Source: a virus. Taken from it: a stretch of 26,547 nt of DNA. Of the stretch, positions 6,320 to 14,304 are shown piece by piece. Position 1 is the stretch's first letter. The number at the start of each line of letters is the position of its first letter. The notes under the pieces were generated by a model that saw only the letters and a list, made by a program, of their open reading frames with translations, did no database searches and was not told the DNA's origin. Where the stretch lies: the IMG/VR virus record IMGVR_UViG_3300020055_000131, positions 1 to 26,547 of that record; one strand, written 5' to 3'. The position numbers and the translations under genes were made by a program.

Positions 6320-6874
6320 TTAGCTACTTACAGATTCTTCTACGACTTCTTCTTCTTTCTTCTCACGAACACCTAGTACAGTAACTGTGTGCTTAATGCC
6401 ATCGACATCGGCTTCAAACTTATCTCCAACCTTCTTACCTAAGAAGTCTTCTTTCATTTGAGGGAATCCGATATCTGATAGAGCTTGCTTAGAGCGAAGG
6501 AACCCTTTGCCTTCTTCGGCTTCAGTGGTAAAGATTACAATACTATCTTCTCCAATCTCAGTCCCAACCTCTAGATTGTTCTCTTCGTCGTCTTTAGTTG
6601 AGAACTCCTCAAAGTCAGCAATCTGCAATGCCTCTGTTTTTGCATTTAGGTCGTCTAGAGATAGGCCAGTTAATTCTTGAAAGGCTTTCAAACGATACTG
6701 GATATCTCGCTGACGTGAAGCAAGCTCACTAAGATCTTGCTGTAGGTTTTGCAAGCTTCGTCCAGTTTGTTGCATCAACATCTGTGTTAAACGTGTAGCA
6801 TTTTGTAGCTGTTGCACGTTATTTTCAAGTACGCTATGTCTTTCGCCTTTTGTCATGTTCTTACGTCGAGTCAT
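6320..6874 (-). CDS. Coiled-coil protein with GreA/FKBP-like C-terminal segment
   Basis: This 184-residue protein is not firmly recognised. Residues about 10-75 are heptad-like and glutamine-rich (LENNVQQLQNATRLTQMLMQ, then SLQNLQQDLSELASRQRDIQ), so a coiled-coil oligomer is likely. Residues about 100-172 are compact and beta-rich, ending DFLGKKVGDKFEADVDGIKH then TVTVLGVRE. That ending resembles the GK.vGD segment seen in the C-terminal domain of GreA/GreB and in some FKBP-type proteins; the likeness is short and could mislead. The tail is acidic. The ribosome binding site AGGAGATAAG before ATG overlaps the end of the small gene at 6883..7017. A head-assembly chaperone or a transcription-related factor are both possible. 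Confidence 0.65.
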   Translation of the reverse strand: MTRRKNMTKGERHSVLENNVQQLQNATRLTQMLMQQTGRSLQNLQQDLSELASRQRDIQYRLKAFQELTGLSLDDLNAKTEALQIADFEEFSTKDDEENNLEVGTEIGEDSIVIFTTEAEEGKGFLRSKQALSDIGFPQMKEDFLGKKVGDKFEADVDGIKHTVTVLGVREKKEEEVVEESVSS

Positions 6875-6882
6875 CTTATCTC

Positions 6883-7017
6883 CTATTTCTTTGGTAAATC
6901 TCTTTTATTTGAATTTTGATACTGCAGTTCAAATTTGCGAAATACGCGACTTGTAATAGCACGAGAGGCATACAGTCCACAAATCTTACTCCACCACGTG
7001 TCTAAATCTTTTTTCAT
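6883..7017 (-). CDS. Small basic protein, 44 residues
   Basis: The gene encodes MKKDLDTWWSKICGLYASRA and 24 further residues (through VFRKFELQYQNSNKRDLPKK). The protein is basic and aromatic-rich. The start is supported by TTGGAG eleven bases upstream and by an ATGA overlap with the stop codon of the kinase fusion gene; its own stop comes just before the ribosome binding site of the next gene. This tight coupling on both sides argues for a real gene. No family is recognised. It might have arisen as the end of a longer ancestral protein, but nothing shows this. Confidence 0.7.
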   Translation of the reverse strand: MKKDLDTWWSKICGLYASRAITSRVFRKFELQYQNSNKRDLPKK

Positions 7018-7868
7018 TTTTTATGCTCCAATTTACTTTTGAATTGTCTACACAGTACTTTAAGTATTTCTACCTCTTCTGAATTCAACATTGAGTTATT
7101 GGGTGTACCCATTAACTCAGACAACCTACCGTTAAGGAAGATTCTGACTTCGTCTTCAATGCTTTCGTAGATATCGCCGTTACCCTTAATAATTTTCTTA
7201 CCTAAAACCTTAGATATAGCGTTAGCTTTCTCTAATCTCAGCTGTGCTTCAGTTTTATTATTCGAGATATCTTTGTCCTTATCCACAGTTCCACTATCAT
7301 TAACGACAGATTCACTATCTCTTTTTTTGACAACTGACTCTTCTTTGACTTCTTGCTCAAGAGTATTATCTTCCCCCTTATCTCCTGCATACTTCTCATC
7401 AAAGTCTCCCAGTGTACGTGGAATAAAGCCAGAAGAGTGAGCTAACTGACTATACAAATTATTTGCTAAATTAAATTGACGCCTATTTAGTGGTTCATTA
7501 TTCTCTACACATCTTTGCCAATGACTATCGATATTAGGGTCTATCATTAAGATTTTGGATGCTGTATTCCTTATCTCGTAGTCCTTAATGATCTCAAAGT
7601 CTTCATCAGATAGGCAAGGATTACGACCGTAAATATGTGGCCATACTTTTTCACCAAACCATGTGCGATCCCAGAATACATTTTTACCATCGTGCTCCAT
7701 TAGCATTTCCATAATCTCATCTAAGTATGATGGCCCAACATAATACTCATCTTGATATTTCTTATCTGGAGCTGACAGGTGAACTATTTCATAGCCCTTT
7801 TTACGGTATATTTCAGCGACGGTTGTTTTTCCAGTTTTATCGATGCCTTCGCATAAGATCCAACCCAT
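7014..7868 (-). CDS. Nucleotide-kinase-like protein with extra C-terminal domain
   Basis: Residues 1-155 look like a thymidylate/deoxynucleoside monophosphate kinase of the P-loop type: EGIDKTGKTT with the Walker A lysine at 14, FWDRTWFGEKVWPHIYGR at 65-82 matching the DR(S/T) region of such kinases, and a C-terminal NRRQ segment (128-131) perhaps in the lid. It would phosphorylate a nucleoside monophosphate with ATP. Residues 158-205 are a charged linker. Residues 206-284 form a second helical segment (IEDEVRIFLNGRLSELMG, SEEVEILKVLCRQF) not expected in these kinases, so this looks like a fusion. The gene sits between portal and protease, an odd place for nucleotide metabolism. Substrate is unknown, and the P-loop part could have a structural role. 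The ribosome binding site ATGAGGCATTAA lies immediately after a terminator. Confidence 0.7.
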   Translation of the reverse strand: MGWILCEGIDKTGKTTVAEIYRKKGYEIVHLSAPDKKYQDEYYVGPSYLDEIMEMLMEHDGKNVFWDRTWFGEKVWPHIYGRNPCLSDEDFEIIKDYEIRNTASKILMIDPNIDSHWQRCVENNEPLNRRQFNLANNLYSQLAHSSGFIPRTLGDFDEKYAGDKGEDNTLEQEVKEESVVKKRDSESVVNDSGTVDKDKDISNNKTEAQLRLEKANAISKVLGKKIIKGNGDIYESIEDEVRIFLNGRLSELMGTPNNSMLNSEEVEILKVLCRQFKSKLEHKK

Positions 7869-7886
7869 TTAATGCCTCATGAAGTT

Positions 7887-7922
7887 ATTAAAAAACCTAC
7901 GTAGATTTTGCCTACGTAGGTT
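7887..7922 (-). terminator. Strong intrinsic terminator after portal
   Basis: On the minus strand an 11-bp perfect stem (AACCTACGTAG / CTACGTAGGTT) with a 7-base loop is followed by TTTTTTAAT, a standard rho-independent terminator. It begins 31 bases after the portal stop codon and ends about 20 bases before the kinase-fusion start codon. The downstream genes therefore need read-through or a promoter hidden within the portal gene end or the hairpin. Confidence 0.9.
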
Positions 7923-7952
7923 ATACCGATCAAATCGATATGTTTAGTATCA

Positions 7953-9875
7953 CTATTCGTCAGCTTCCGGTGAGTTTATTGGGTTCTGAATAGATCTTCC
8001 ACTGATATTTAATGGCTCAGATGCGGCACCAACATCTTTAGCATTATCTTTTAAACTTTGACCAGATTCTACTGCTGCATGTGCTGCATTAGATTTGCGA
8101 GTATCCATCTCTGAATCATGCTGCTCTTGCTCTCTTTGATTCTGTTGTTCGGCTTGTTCTTGCTCTGCCTTCATCTGGTCAGCTTGCATCTTATCTTGTT
8201 TTCTAGTTCTGTCCATTGTCATAAGTAGCTGGTTCCAGCCCATGAATCCAGGATCTGACGGGATATATGCTAGCTCACGTCTTTCAGATGCACCCTCATC
8301 TTTAAAGAAGAACTCTCTGATCTCGCCTCTAGTCATATTCTTTTCCACTATCTCCCAGAAAGTAGCATTAAGCGGAATTTCACACGCTGGATGCTCGATC
8401 TTTTCTTTTCCAGCTGATCTAAGTAGATCATTCATGGTGGAGTATATAGACATCTCAGCCTGTAGCAGTGCCACATTTGTCTGCGGTGTCTCATCTGTGT
8501 ATCCAAAAAACTTGAACATGTATTTTTCAGCCAGCTTAGGATCAATGGCTGGGATTACGCTGTTATTATAGAAGTCTTCAAACATCATCAAAAGCGGATA
8601 TAAGCCACGCTCTCTTGAGTAGTTGATCTTGTACTCATTATTTGCTTGTTGCGATGGGGCTTTACCAGTACCGCTGACTAGATAATCTAAGCCAAGCTCC
8701 ATAGGATCGATTTGAAACTGAGAACAGATCGCTCGCATGATGTGGTTATTATAGTTCAAGTATTCCATCTCTTTAGCAGATCCTGCTAGTGGAACCCACT
8801 GTACATCGTCTAGACCCGCAATTATAGGAGTTCTCCATGCGTTCTGAGTGCCAGAGATAGTGTTATAGAACTGTCGTCTAAAACCTGTCAGTTGTGCCTG
8901 TGTTACTGTACCTTTTAAGTGTAAGACACCTTTAGCTGCATAACCATGTGTAAAAAAGTTAGCATTATAGTTTTCAATATTGAGATGATTTGTCACGTTG
9001 ATGATTGCTAACTCTAATGGCGAATAACAGTATCCACTAGAATCTGAAAAGTTCTGCGGATTAAACAACTGCCATATCATGTCCTCATCACCAAAGGCAG
9101 CTAATACTCTATTGTCATAAGACATCTGAACGTACTTATAGTACTCTACGTTATTATCTGGCCTCTCATGATCTGCCGCTGGATCACGAGAATTCTTCAT
9201 GCGATACTCAAATGCTTTACGGGCGCCCTCTAACTCTTTCTGAATAACCTTATTGCTGGTCTGCCTATTTATAAGATAGGTTGATTCTGCAGGAATAGGA
9301 CGAAGTCTGTGTAGTGCCCCTCTTCTTGTTAAGATTTTCTCAACAGCGATGTGACCAAAGGTAAGTGCATCTCGCGTCAGTAGTTTTAAAAACTCACCGA
9401 GTAGCATTGCATCACCTGGTGGTGTTTTTTCTTTACGACCGCAGTTATAGATAAAGTCTGTAAGGTTAGCTATCTCTTCTTTTTCTTCTTTTGTAAGATT
9501 ATCGCTATCGTCTTTCTTTATTATCTTGAAGCCCATATCAAACTGCTTCATCTGTGGCCTAGAAAACATCATTAATGTGTCGCATCGAGCTTGGATAATA
9601 GCGGAAGTAACCCAATCTCTAACAGATGTATCTTTAAGAGTCTTATTAGATATACGTGACATCTTACTCTTAAAGATAAAGTGTTGTTGCACTTGATCGA
9701 AAAACGGATCGTCAATGATTGCTTTTCTGCCAATTGCTGAAGCATTACTATTTTGTTGTGTAACTTCAGGCACAGCGTCAGCATTAGGTGTAATACCATC
9801 TGCTTTCATTAGATCATTCACTTCACCTTGAAGTGATTCCCTTATGCCTTTTGTTAGGTCATCCCAAAAACCCAT
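7953..9875 (-). CDS. Portal protein
   Basis: This 640-residue protein is encoded directly after the large terminase, the usual portal position. Its length and character fit the dodecameric DNA-entry ring of tailed phages. The N-terminal 100 residues are helical and include DWVTSAIIQARCDTLMMFSR. A central part follows the common portal pattern, with LTRDALTFGHIAVEKI, RLRPIPAESTYLI, DMIWQLFNPQNFSDSSGYCY and SPLELAIINVTNHLN, then a helical clip/stem region with APSQQANNEYKINYSRERGL. Residues about 550-600 are a glutamine- and glutamate-rich coiled segment (QADQMKAEQEQAEQQNQREQ), typical of a portal crown. The ribosome binding site is GAAAGGTTAATAAT before ATG. A strong terminator follows the gene. 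Confidence 0.88.
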   Translation of the reverse strand: MGFWDDLTKGIRESLQGEVNDLMKADGITPNADAVPEVTQQNSNASAIGRKAIIDDPFFDQVQQHFIFKSKMSRISNKTLKDTSVRDWVTSAIIQARCDTLMMFSRPQMKQFDMGFKIIKKDDSDNLTKEEKEEIANLTDFIYNCGRKEKTPPGDAMLLGEFLKLLTRDALTFGHIAVEKILTRRGALHRLRPIPAESTYLINRQTSNKVIQKELEGARKAFEYRMKNSRDPAADHERPDNNVEYYKYVQMSYDNRVLAAFGDEDMIWQLFNPQNFSDSSGYCYSPLELAIINVTNHLNIENYNANFFTHGYAAKGVLHLKGTVTQAQLTGFRRQFYNTISGTQNAWRTPIIAGLDDVQWVPLAGSAKEMEYLNYNNHIMRAICSQFQIDPMELGLDYLVSGTGKAPSQQANNEYKINYSRERGLYPLLMMFEDFYNNSVIPAIDPKLAEKYMFKFFGYTDETPQTNVALLQAEMSIYSTMNDLLRSAGKEKIEHPACEIPLNATFWEIVEKNMTRGEIREFFFKDEGASERRELAYIPSDPGFMGWNQLLMTMDRTRKQDKMQADQMKAEQEQAEQQNQREQEQHDSEMDTRKSNAAHAAVESGQSLKDNAKDVGAASEPLNISGRSIQNPINSPEADE

Positions 9876-9935
9876 ATTATTAACCTTTCAGTTTATAGCT
9901 CTTAAAGATTCTACTTTATATAAATCGCATTATGT

Positions 9936-11864
9936 TTAAAAAGTCCAAAGAAAAGAACCCTCACCATTAATATCGTCATCATCATCATCTAATAAAGATG
10001 AATTACTTAACTTACCTAATTTAGAAGTATCTACTTCAGTATTTACTTTTAAGCCTTTTTGTTTAGCAAACTGCTCAACATCTGGCATCTGCATAAAATT
10101 ACCGCTACTATCAACAACACTTGCTTCATTAAGTCCACTATCGTTAGCAGTAACGAATGTGGATTTTGAGAAAAGCTCATACATTGCATAACGTAAAGCA
10201 TCAAGCCAGTGATCATGCTCTTTTGCTGGATCTTCTGTTATCTCACCAGCTGCGTCAACCTTATAGTGATAAAGTTGAAATTCTTGGATAATAGGTTGAC
10301 ACGTCTCTTCAGCGAAGTACATCTTTGGCACAGGTGAACTCAAGCTTCTTAACCATTTCTTTACCACCTGTATACCGCCAGGAGTATCTTTCGTCTGCTT
10401 ACTTGGGCACGGTAATCCTTCTTGCCTCATGGTAACACCGTCACCTGGGTTTGCCATATCAGGGAAGTACAGCTGGCATCTGTACATATGATGCCACTTA
10501 CTCTTTATAGTCTGCACCCAAGTAGGATTGTTCATGTAGGTCATGCCTTCGCATCTAACTACATATATATTTTCCCTATTATCAACAAAGAAGTATACAA
10601 CTGTACTAGGGTTAGACCAACCCCAGTCAATCCCTGCATAGCAAGATAGTTGCATCTGATGACATTTCTTAACAAAATCATCGTGCGTGCATTCACCCGG
10701 AAACTCCTGATTTGTGAGTATCTTCCACATCTCGTTCCAGTTTTTCACATGCTTTCTCTCATCGAACTCTTTGTATATTATCCCCTCGATCGACGGTTTT
10801 AAGTTAAATAGCTGTGATATCGCCCAATCTGGACCATTTTCCATAGCTTTTTTAATAGGGTCTGATATAGGTTTAAGCATATCAGATTTACTTTTTTGGT
10901 TTTTAGCATCACCAAGACATAATGCTGCAATTGGGCACTTTAAACACTTTTCACCTGGAAATTCATTCTCAAAAAACTCAATTTTCTTTTGAGATGACTT
11001 CCTCTCAAACTCTTTCTCAGTTATCACAATCATATCTTCTTGCTGAACATAGCCTTTTGTTGGCTTTGTACCAGAACGATCATCTGGACATCTTGCAGTA
11101 AATTCTAAAGCTGTCCAATACTTAACGGTACGTCCAGCTGTCTCAGCATCCTCGATTTGCCTATTCATCAAACCGTATCGGGATTTCCTTGTTGATATAC
11201 CTACTCTAAGAGCTCGTTTGCCGCCCCTGGAGTCAAGCATACCCGAGATATCTTTAAATGCCTTTAAACCTTCACCGCTTACGGTGTCAATCTCATCGAC
11301 AACCACTAAGGGTACGTGAGGACCGTTGACTGCTTTTAGTGTACATGGCAAGACTTCTAGAGATGTTTTAACTCTGGCCCTTGTGCTTCTATCAATCAGA
11401 TTAAAAGACGACTTTTCCATATTGAGTTTTTCTAAAAACTTCTTACCACTCTTATCTTGAAACTCTAATACCGGCCTTACTTTATCGCTGAGCATAAAGG
11501 ACATCTGATAGTCGTAGCACCGTTTTGCCTGCGATAATATGGCACCAACATGTACGACGTCTCTCTGATCATGAAGTATGACTAAAAGCTCTGCGATTGC
11601 AACTCCTAAAGTCTTTCCACTACCCCTACTAGCAACATATAATAGTTCGTCAACCATATCTGGGTTGTTCTTATTAACGCAGATGTCGTATATACTCCAT
11701 ATAGAGTCTAACGGATTAGTGTCTGCGTATCTGGATACCGTGTGGTCTGGTATATCAAGACGTAGATGATACTTAATCCAATTCTTAAGCTCTTGCTTCG
11801 TTTTACATGGTGTAAACAAAGCCTTTATTTGCTTATTCATTGAGTTACCAGACTTTGATGACAT
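9936..11864 (-). CDS. terL: Terminase large subunit (TerL)
   Basis: This is the DNA-packaging motor, an ATPase plus nuclease that docks on the portal. The 642-residue protein shows Walker A ASRGSGKT (78-85), Walker B LVVVDEID (186-193), a likely coupling motif VGISTRKS (221-228), and RNase H-like nuclease carboxylates in YAGIDWGWSNP (Asp413), FPDMANPGDG (Asp469) and HDHWLDALRYA (Asp551/Asp555). An unusual cysteine cluster, GEKCLKCPIAALC (307, 310, 316, with Cys259 upstream), lies between the ATPase and nuclease parts and may bind zinc. The C-terminal tail has a run of aspartates and ends FLWTF. The gene starts in a TAATG overlap with the small subunit stop. Confidence 0.93.
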   Translation of the reverse strand: MSSKSGNSMNKQIKALFTPCKTKQELKNWIKYHLRLDIPDHTVSRYADTNPLDSIWSIYDICVNKNNPDMVDELLYVASRGSGKTLGVAIAELLVILHDQRDVVHVGAILSQAKRCYDYQMSFMLSDKVRPVLEFQDKSGKKFLEKLNMEKSSFNLIDRSTRARVKTSLEVLPCTLKAVNGPHVPLVVVDEIDTVSGEGLKAFKDISGMLDSRGGKRALRVGISTRKSRYGLMNRQIEDAETAGRTVKYWTALEFTARCPDDRSGTKPTKGYVQQEDMIVITEKEFERKSSQKKIEFFENEFPGEKCLKCPIAALCLGDAKNQKSKSDMLKPISDPIKKAMENGPDWAISQLFNLKPSIEGIIYKEFDERKHVKNWNEMWKILTNQEFPGECTHDDFVKKCHQMQLSCYAGIDWGWSNPSTVVYFFVDNRENIYVVRCEGMTYMNNPTWVQTIKSKWHHMYRCQLYFPDMANPGDGVTMRQEGLPCPSKQTKDTPGGIQVVKKWLRSLSSPVPKMYFAEETCQPIIQEFQLYHYKVDAAGEITEDPAKEHDHWLDALRYAMYELFSKSTFVTANDSGLNEASVVDSSGNFMQMPDVEQFAKQKGLKVNTEVDTSKLGKLSNSSLLDDDDDDINGEGSFLWTF

Positions 11865-12475
11865 TACTCAACCTCACCAGCAATGAGTGTAGCTATATCA
11901 TCATCGTCATCTTTTTTATTAGGTAAATGCTTATCTGCGTTCTTTGGGTCAAGCGTCTCAAACATTGCTGACGTTCTTTGGCTTCTGCTACCAGTAGCAC
12001 CAGCAACCAACTTGCTCAATGTCTCAACAACGTCTTTATATTCTTTAATGCTTTGTATTCTTACGTTAGGTTTTGGGTTATTGTCGGGATCTAGTACGAA
12101 TTTTCTCATCTCCTCCATGTGCTCTGCATTTGCAACAGATAGCATAGTAGTTAGAAAGTCTGTCTGCTCTATTACGGATTTAACGACTTTAGATTGTACG
12201 CGGTCACGTAGAGATCCTAGCATCTTTTCCCTATCGTGTGCCCATCCCTTAAGTGCTGCTGTAAGAATGATTTGGTCTACAGGGTACTGAGGAAACTGCT
12301 GATGGATTTCGTAGAAGCTACAACCAACTAGATAAACCTCATAAAGCTTCATAGATTCGCTATCAGATATAGCACCTGCTGTTTTGTGCTTTCTTAGATA
12401 CTTCTCGCCCCTCTTTATCTCTTCAACAGTAAGTCCAAATTTCTCTTCATCTGTAAAGTATCGTTTAAGAGCCAC
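11864..12475 (-). CDS. Probable terminase small subunit (TerS)
   Basis: This 203-residue protein is encoded immediately upstream of terL and joined to it by a TAATG overlap. The call rests mainly on this position. Residues about 44-76 (YEVYLVGCSFYEIHQQFPQY then PVDQIILTAALKGW) look like a helix-turn-helix, as expected for the DNA-recognition subunit. Residues 80-160 are helical (VQSKVVKSVIEQTDFLTTML), suited to ring oligomerisation, and the C-terminus is acidic (KKDDDDDIATLIAGEVE). The start codon is GTG, chosen because GGGAGGCACT lies directly before it. A different DNA-binding head protein cannot be excluded. Confidence 0.7.
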   Translation of the reverse strand: MALKRYFTDEEKFGLTVEEIKRGEKYLRKHKTAGAISDSESMKLYEVYLVGCSFYEIHQQFPQYPVDQIILTAALKGWAHDREKMLGSLRDRVQSKVVKSVIEQTDFLTTMLSVANAEHMEEMRKFVLDPDNNPKPNVRIQSIKEYKDVVETLSKLVAGATGSRSQRTSAMFETLDPKNADKHLPNKKDDDDDIATLIAGEVE

Positions 12476-12513
12476 AGTGCCTCCCGTAGTTATTTACTAT
12501 AGTTAAGTAGGTG

Positions 12514-12861
12514 CTAGTCTAGCGTATTTTTCTTACGTATTGACGACATAGTCTCCAATACAGCTACTCTACTTATACTTAGAGCTACGCTAATCTTACC
12601 TATATTATAACCTAGACATAGTAAATAAAGTACGTGAGATTCTAAATTGTTCATTTTATTAAGTAAAAAATCTGGTGGGCACACTATAGGAAAGCGTCCC
12701 TGTGTATCGCATGTGATTAATATCTGAAGGATTTTTGAAGAAAGGCGGGTAGGATGAGTACCCTCGAGGTAGGATACCCATAAGTCTTGTCTTAAATCTT
12801 CATCTGTTGTCAGCGAGTTGATTATCTCCTCTACTGAGCTTTTCTTGTTGTTCATATCCAT
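12514..12861 (-). CDS. Helix-turn-helix protein, possibly sigma-like
   Basis: This 115-residue protein has a C-terminal helix-turn-helix at about 73-105 (LESHVLYLLCLGYNIGKISV then ALSISRVAVLETM), similar to region 4 of sigma factors or LuxR-type domains. The segment DEDLRQDLWVSYLEG at 20-34 resembles part of sigma region 2. It is too short for a full sigma factor, so a small phage sigma-like or DNA-binding regulator is inferred. It overlaps the previous gene by 62 bases, much more than other junctions here. The ATG at 12861 has only a weak GAAG upstream, and the ATG two codons later is no better, so translation may be coupled to the upstream gene. Confidence 0.6.
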   Translation of the reverse strand: MDMNNKKSSVEEIINSLTTDEDLRQDLWVSYLEGTHPTRLSSKILQILITCDTQGRFPIVCPPDFLLNKMNNLESHVLYLLCLGYNIGKISVALSISRVAVLETMSSIRKKNTLD

Positions 12862-13261
12862 CTTCGTATGTCTTAATGTCTACCACTTTCACCTTTGAAG
12901 TCCATGTTGGGCCACAATAATCTCTTATAAAAATACTAACTACTTGAGCAAAATTAAGGTTTCCCTCAGTTTTTAGCATCTTTTTCAATTTCCAAAGACT
13001 CCATAGACTATTGCTATTAGATAGCTTGTTAAATTTACTGATTTTCTTAAGAAGCTTTTTAGGTGCATACAGCGTATATTCCACCATTTTCTTCTCTATA
13101 TCTACAGATAGTTCTACAGCTTCTATAGACTTATGCAAAATAGCACCAAATAAATAAATCTGATCTTTGTGCATATCATTCATGAAACCATTTTCGATCA
13201 ACCATCTTTGGTGATCTCTTACGTCATTTACATTTAGCAAACTTTGCTTTTCATCTGACAT
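12800..13261 (-). CDS. Unknown protein, 153 residues
   Basis: The family is not recognised. The protein is soluble and basic in the middle, with RWLIENGFMNDMHKDQIYLF near the N-terminus, a central helical KKLLKKISKFNKLSNSNSLW and FAQVVSIFIRDYCGPTW after it. It has no membrane segment or obvious enzyme motif. The ribosome binding site is AAGGATTC before ATTATG. It lies between the Mre11-type nuclease and a helix-turn-helix protein whose gene overlaps its last 62 bases. The region upstream of the start contains TATATATAAGG and a small ACTAC/GTAGT hairpin, which may be regulatory but are weak. Confidence 0.65.
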   Translation of the reverse strand: MSDEKQSLLNVNDVRDHQRWLIENGFMNDMHKDQIYLFGAILHKSIEAVELSVDIEKKMVEYTLYAPKKLLKKISKFNKLSNSNSLWSLWKLKKMLKTEGNLNFAQVVSIFIRDYCGPTWTSKVKVVDIKTYEDGYEQQEKLSRGDNQLADNR

Positions 13262-13296
13262 AATGAATCCTTATATATACTACCATGTGTAGTAAG

Positions 13297-14304
13297 TTAA
13301 ACACTTGACTTTATTGCAGTATTGATTACTTTGTGTGCTTTTGATTTTAACATATCTTTACTTAAGGCACCATCGTAAACCTTATCGATATATTCATCAA
13401 CTGAATCATAAATACTACTTGTAGACAATGATGCCCTATCGACCTTATTAGATGTTGTAAATTCAGGTCGCAACCTTATCTTATATTTTTTCTGAAGACT
13501 CAACCAGTTATCGGATTTTGTATACTCTATAATCTCTGGCTTAGGTCCTGTAACTTTCAGAATCCAATGGTCATGCTCGTTGACACTGCTACACACATCG
13601 TCGTGCATGTTGAGTACAGAAAAATCACTCGCTAAATTATAAGTGAGTGTTTTATATTTAGGGAAAGGAGATTCAATGAACTTGAATTCATAAGTATCAG
13701 TATCAAATAAGTCTAATCCCTTAACCTGATCTGCATCAGACATGCTATCATGAACAGGTGTACCAGGGTAGTGGACTTTGCCAAACTGCTGTCTCATATG
13801 TACATGCCCAGATATTATAAGTTCTGCAGAGACTTTATCCGCATCAACACCTGCGTCTGGTCTATGAAATCCATAGTCAGCGCCAATAAACGTTTGATGA
13901 GCAATGCATATAGGATTTGTGGTGGTTGGGAATGAATCCAGATCATATTGATAAGGGACAAAAGTTATGTCACCTACGTTCATAACCTCATCTACAACTA
14001 TGAAATTCTCAATATCAAACGATTGCAGTGCGTGATATCTTGCATCGTTAGGCTTAAACATGTCATGATTACCTAGAACATAGTAATACTTATTAACATG
14101 TTTAAGGCATTGCTCTACATGATCTTTAAACTCAGACAACAGTTCTGATCTCAGCACTGCGTGGTTGTGAAATGTGTCGCCAAGATTTACGATCACATCA
14201 GGTTTAACAGAAGAAGCTACTTGGTGTATCCAACCAAGTAGCTCCATACTTTGTGTGAATTTGGAGATCTGCAAGTGCATATCTCCTATGAGTAAACATT
14301 TCAT
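13297..14304 (-). CDS. SbcD/Mre11/gp47-type recombination nuclease
   Basis: This 335-residue metallophosphoesterase is the nuclease half of the SbcCD/Mre11-Rad50/T4 gp46-gp47 complex, which resects double-strand ends for recombination. All five phosphoesterase motifs are visible: GDMHL (Asp8, His10), LGDTFHN (Asp43), LGNHDM (Asn79, His80), CIAHQTF (His136) and ISGHVHM (His167, His169). The C-terminal 120 residues would be the capping and partner-binding part. Its ATG overlaps the recombinase stop codon (ATGA), so the two are translationally coupled. The SbcC-type partner is about 9 kb away (23452..25212), with the polymerase and single-strand binding genes between them. Confidence 0.9.
   Translation of the reverse strand: MKCLLIGDMHLQISKFTQSMELLGWIHQVASSVKPDVIVNLGDTFHNHAVLRSELLSEFKDHVEQCLKHVNKYYYVLGNHDMFKPNDARYHALQSFDIENFIVVDEVMNVGDITFVPYQYDLDSFPTTTNPICIAHQTFIGADYGFHRPDAGVDADKVSAELIISGHVHMRQQFGKVHYPGTPVHDSMSDADQVKGLDLFDTDTYEFKFIESPFPKYKTLTYNLASDFSVLNMHDDVCSSVNEHDHWILKVTGPKPEIIEYTKSDNWLSLQKKYKIRLRPEFTTSNKVDRASLSTSSIYDSVDEYIDKVYDGALSKDMLKSKAHKVINTAIKSSV

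Noticed and set aside
9900-9930. TTTATATAAA before the portal gene as a T4-type late promoter.
   Set aside because: It is not the TATAAATA consensus, there is no fitting -35 box, and the gene is only 60 bases from terL in a continuous cluster. AT-richness explains it.
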